This document shows positions 63,850 through 64,000 of a stretch of 64,000 nucleotides of DNA, in pieces. The position numbers and the translations under genes are program-made. The notes under the pieces are model-generated. The model was not told the DNA's origin, did no database searches, and worked only from the letters and a program-made list of their open reading frames with translations. Each line of letters begins with the position of its first letter. Positions within the stretch are counted from its first letter, which is position 1. Origin of the DNA: CAYRFE01 sp964423645 [NCBI: uncultured bacterium] (GTDB lineage: Bacteria; Macinerneyibacteriota; Macinerneyibacteria; Macinerneyibacteriales); NCBI GenBank assembly GCA_964423645.1, contig CAYRFE010000008.1, forward strand, positions 17,606 through 81,605, read 5' to 3'.

Positions 63850-64000
63850 ATGAATCCCGGAAAAATTGTATATGCGCAACATAACAGTATGTATATTATT
63901 AAAATGATTGGCACAATAAAATACACACTGAGTTCTGATTTCGATGTTTTTATTGAGAAAATATTTCACTCTAAAAATTTTTCTAGCATTGTCATTGATA
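63850..64000 (+). CDS. STAS-domain protein, truncated by the window edge
   Basis: The frame starts with ATG directly after the RsbU-like stop, with AGGAGG overlapping the end of that gene, and runs off the window. The 50 visible residues (GKIVYAQHNSMYIIKMIGTIKYTLSSDFDVFIEKIF in outline) fit the start of a STAS/anti-anti-sigma domain. The usual phosphorylatable Ser would lie beyond the edge. It is the likely substrate of the upstream phosphatase. Confidence 0.7.
   Translation, partial: MNPGKIVYAQHNSMYIIKMIGTIKYTLSSDFDVFIEKIFHSKNFSSIVID

Overview
The window reads as a chromosomal segment of a diderm, flagellated bacterium of moderate to low GC. The evidence is four or more outer-membrane beta-barrel proteins, an RND/MFP/TolC efflux operon, lipoproteins with lipobox motifs, FliG with CheY, and many sensor and PP2C-type signalling proteins. 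A spirochaete-like or other deep-branching diderm is my best guess, held with low confidence because no 16S gene or lineage marker is present. Nearly all the space is coding. I saw no rRNA, tRNA, CRISPR array, transposase or phage gene.

Layout. 1-5 kb: a membrane protein cut by the window edge and a large hybrid histidine kinase. 5-14 kb: a methionine cluster on the minus strand (asd; lysC, DUF39-ferredoxin, UPF0280, metF, metH). It encodes most of a route aspartate -> aspartyl phosphate -> aspartate semialdehyde -> homocysteine -> methionine that needs no homoserine. Its leader contains a small ORF ending in Met and Cys codons, behind a clear sigma70-type promoter. 14.7-25.9 kb: CPA2 antiporter, methyltransferase, alaS, an SH3-domain protein, recX-recA, a hemolysin III protein and a K+ channel. 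25.9-29.6 kb: three tandem paralogous outer-membrane proteins and one larger one. 30-33 kb: an MBL hydrolase with a gate-domain membrane protein, then an orphan NMT1-like binding protein. 33.6-43.5 kb: an efflux operon with two RND pumps, one TolC and one adaptor, preceded by a propeller lipoprotein. 44-52 kb: GNAT, outer-membrane protein, HAD and PHP phosphatases, split permease, DUF4015 lipoprotein and MFS transporter. 52.8-54.6 kb: a membrane-anchored SpoVG-like protein followed by cheY and fliG. 54.7-59.8 kb: the housekeeping run rplM-rpsI-rpsB-tsf-pyrH-frr-uppS-cdsA. 60-64 kb: HDOD protein, M23 peptidase, nitroreductase, and a REC-PP2C phosphatase with the start of a STAS protein.

Intergenic DNA carries two families of small non-coding repeats (about 120-230 bp). 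One has terminal inverted repeats like GAGACCTTTGCAAAA. The other starts with GAACTACC and ends in an AGCAAGCTTCG motif. Both host nested GC-rich palindromes whose stems differ in sequence but stay complementary. Sigma70-like promoters (TTGACA/TTGAAA, 16-17 bp, TATACT/TATAAT) are easy to see before many genes. At three of them the -10 box lies 6-8 bases from the start codon, which predicts leaderless mRNAs.
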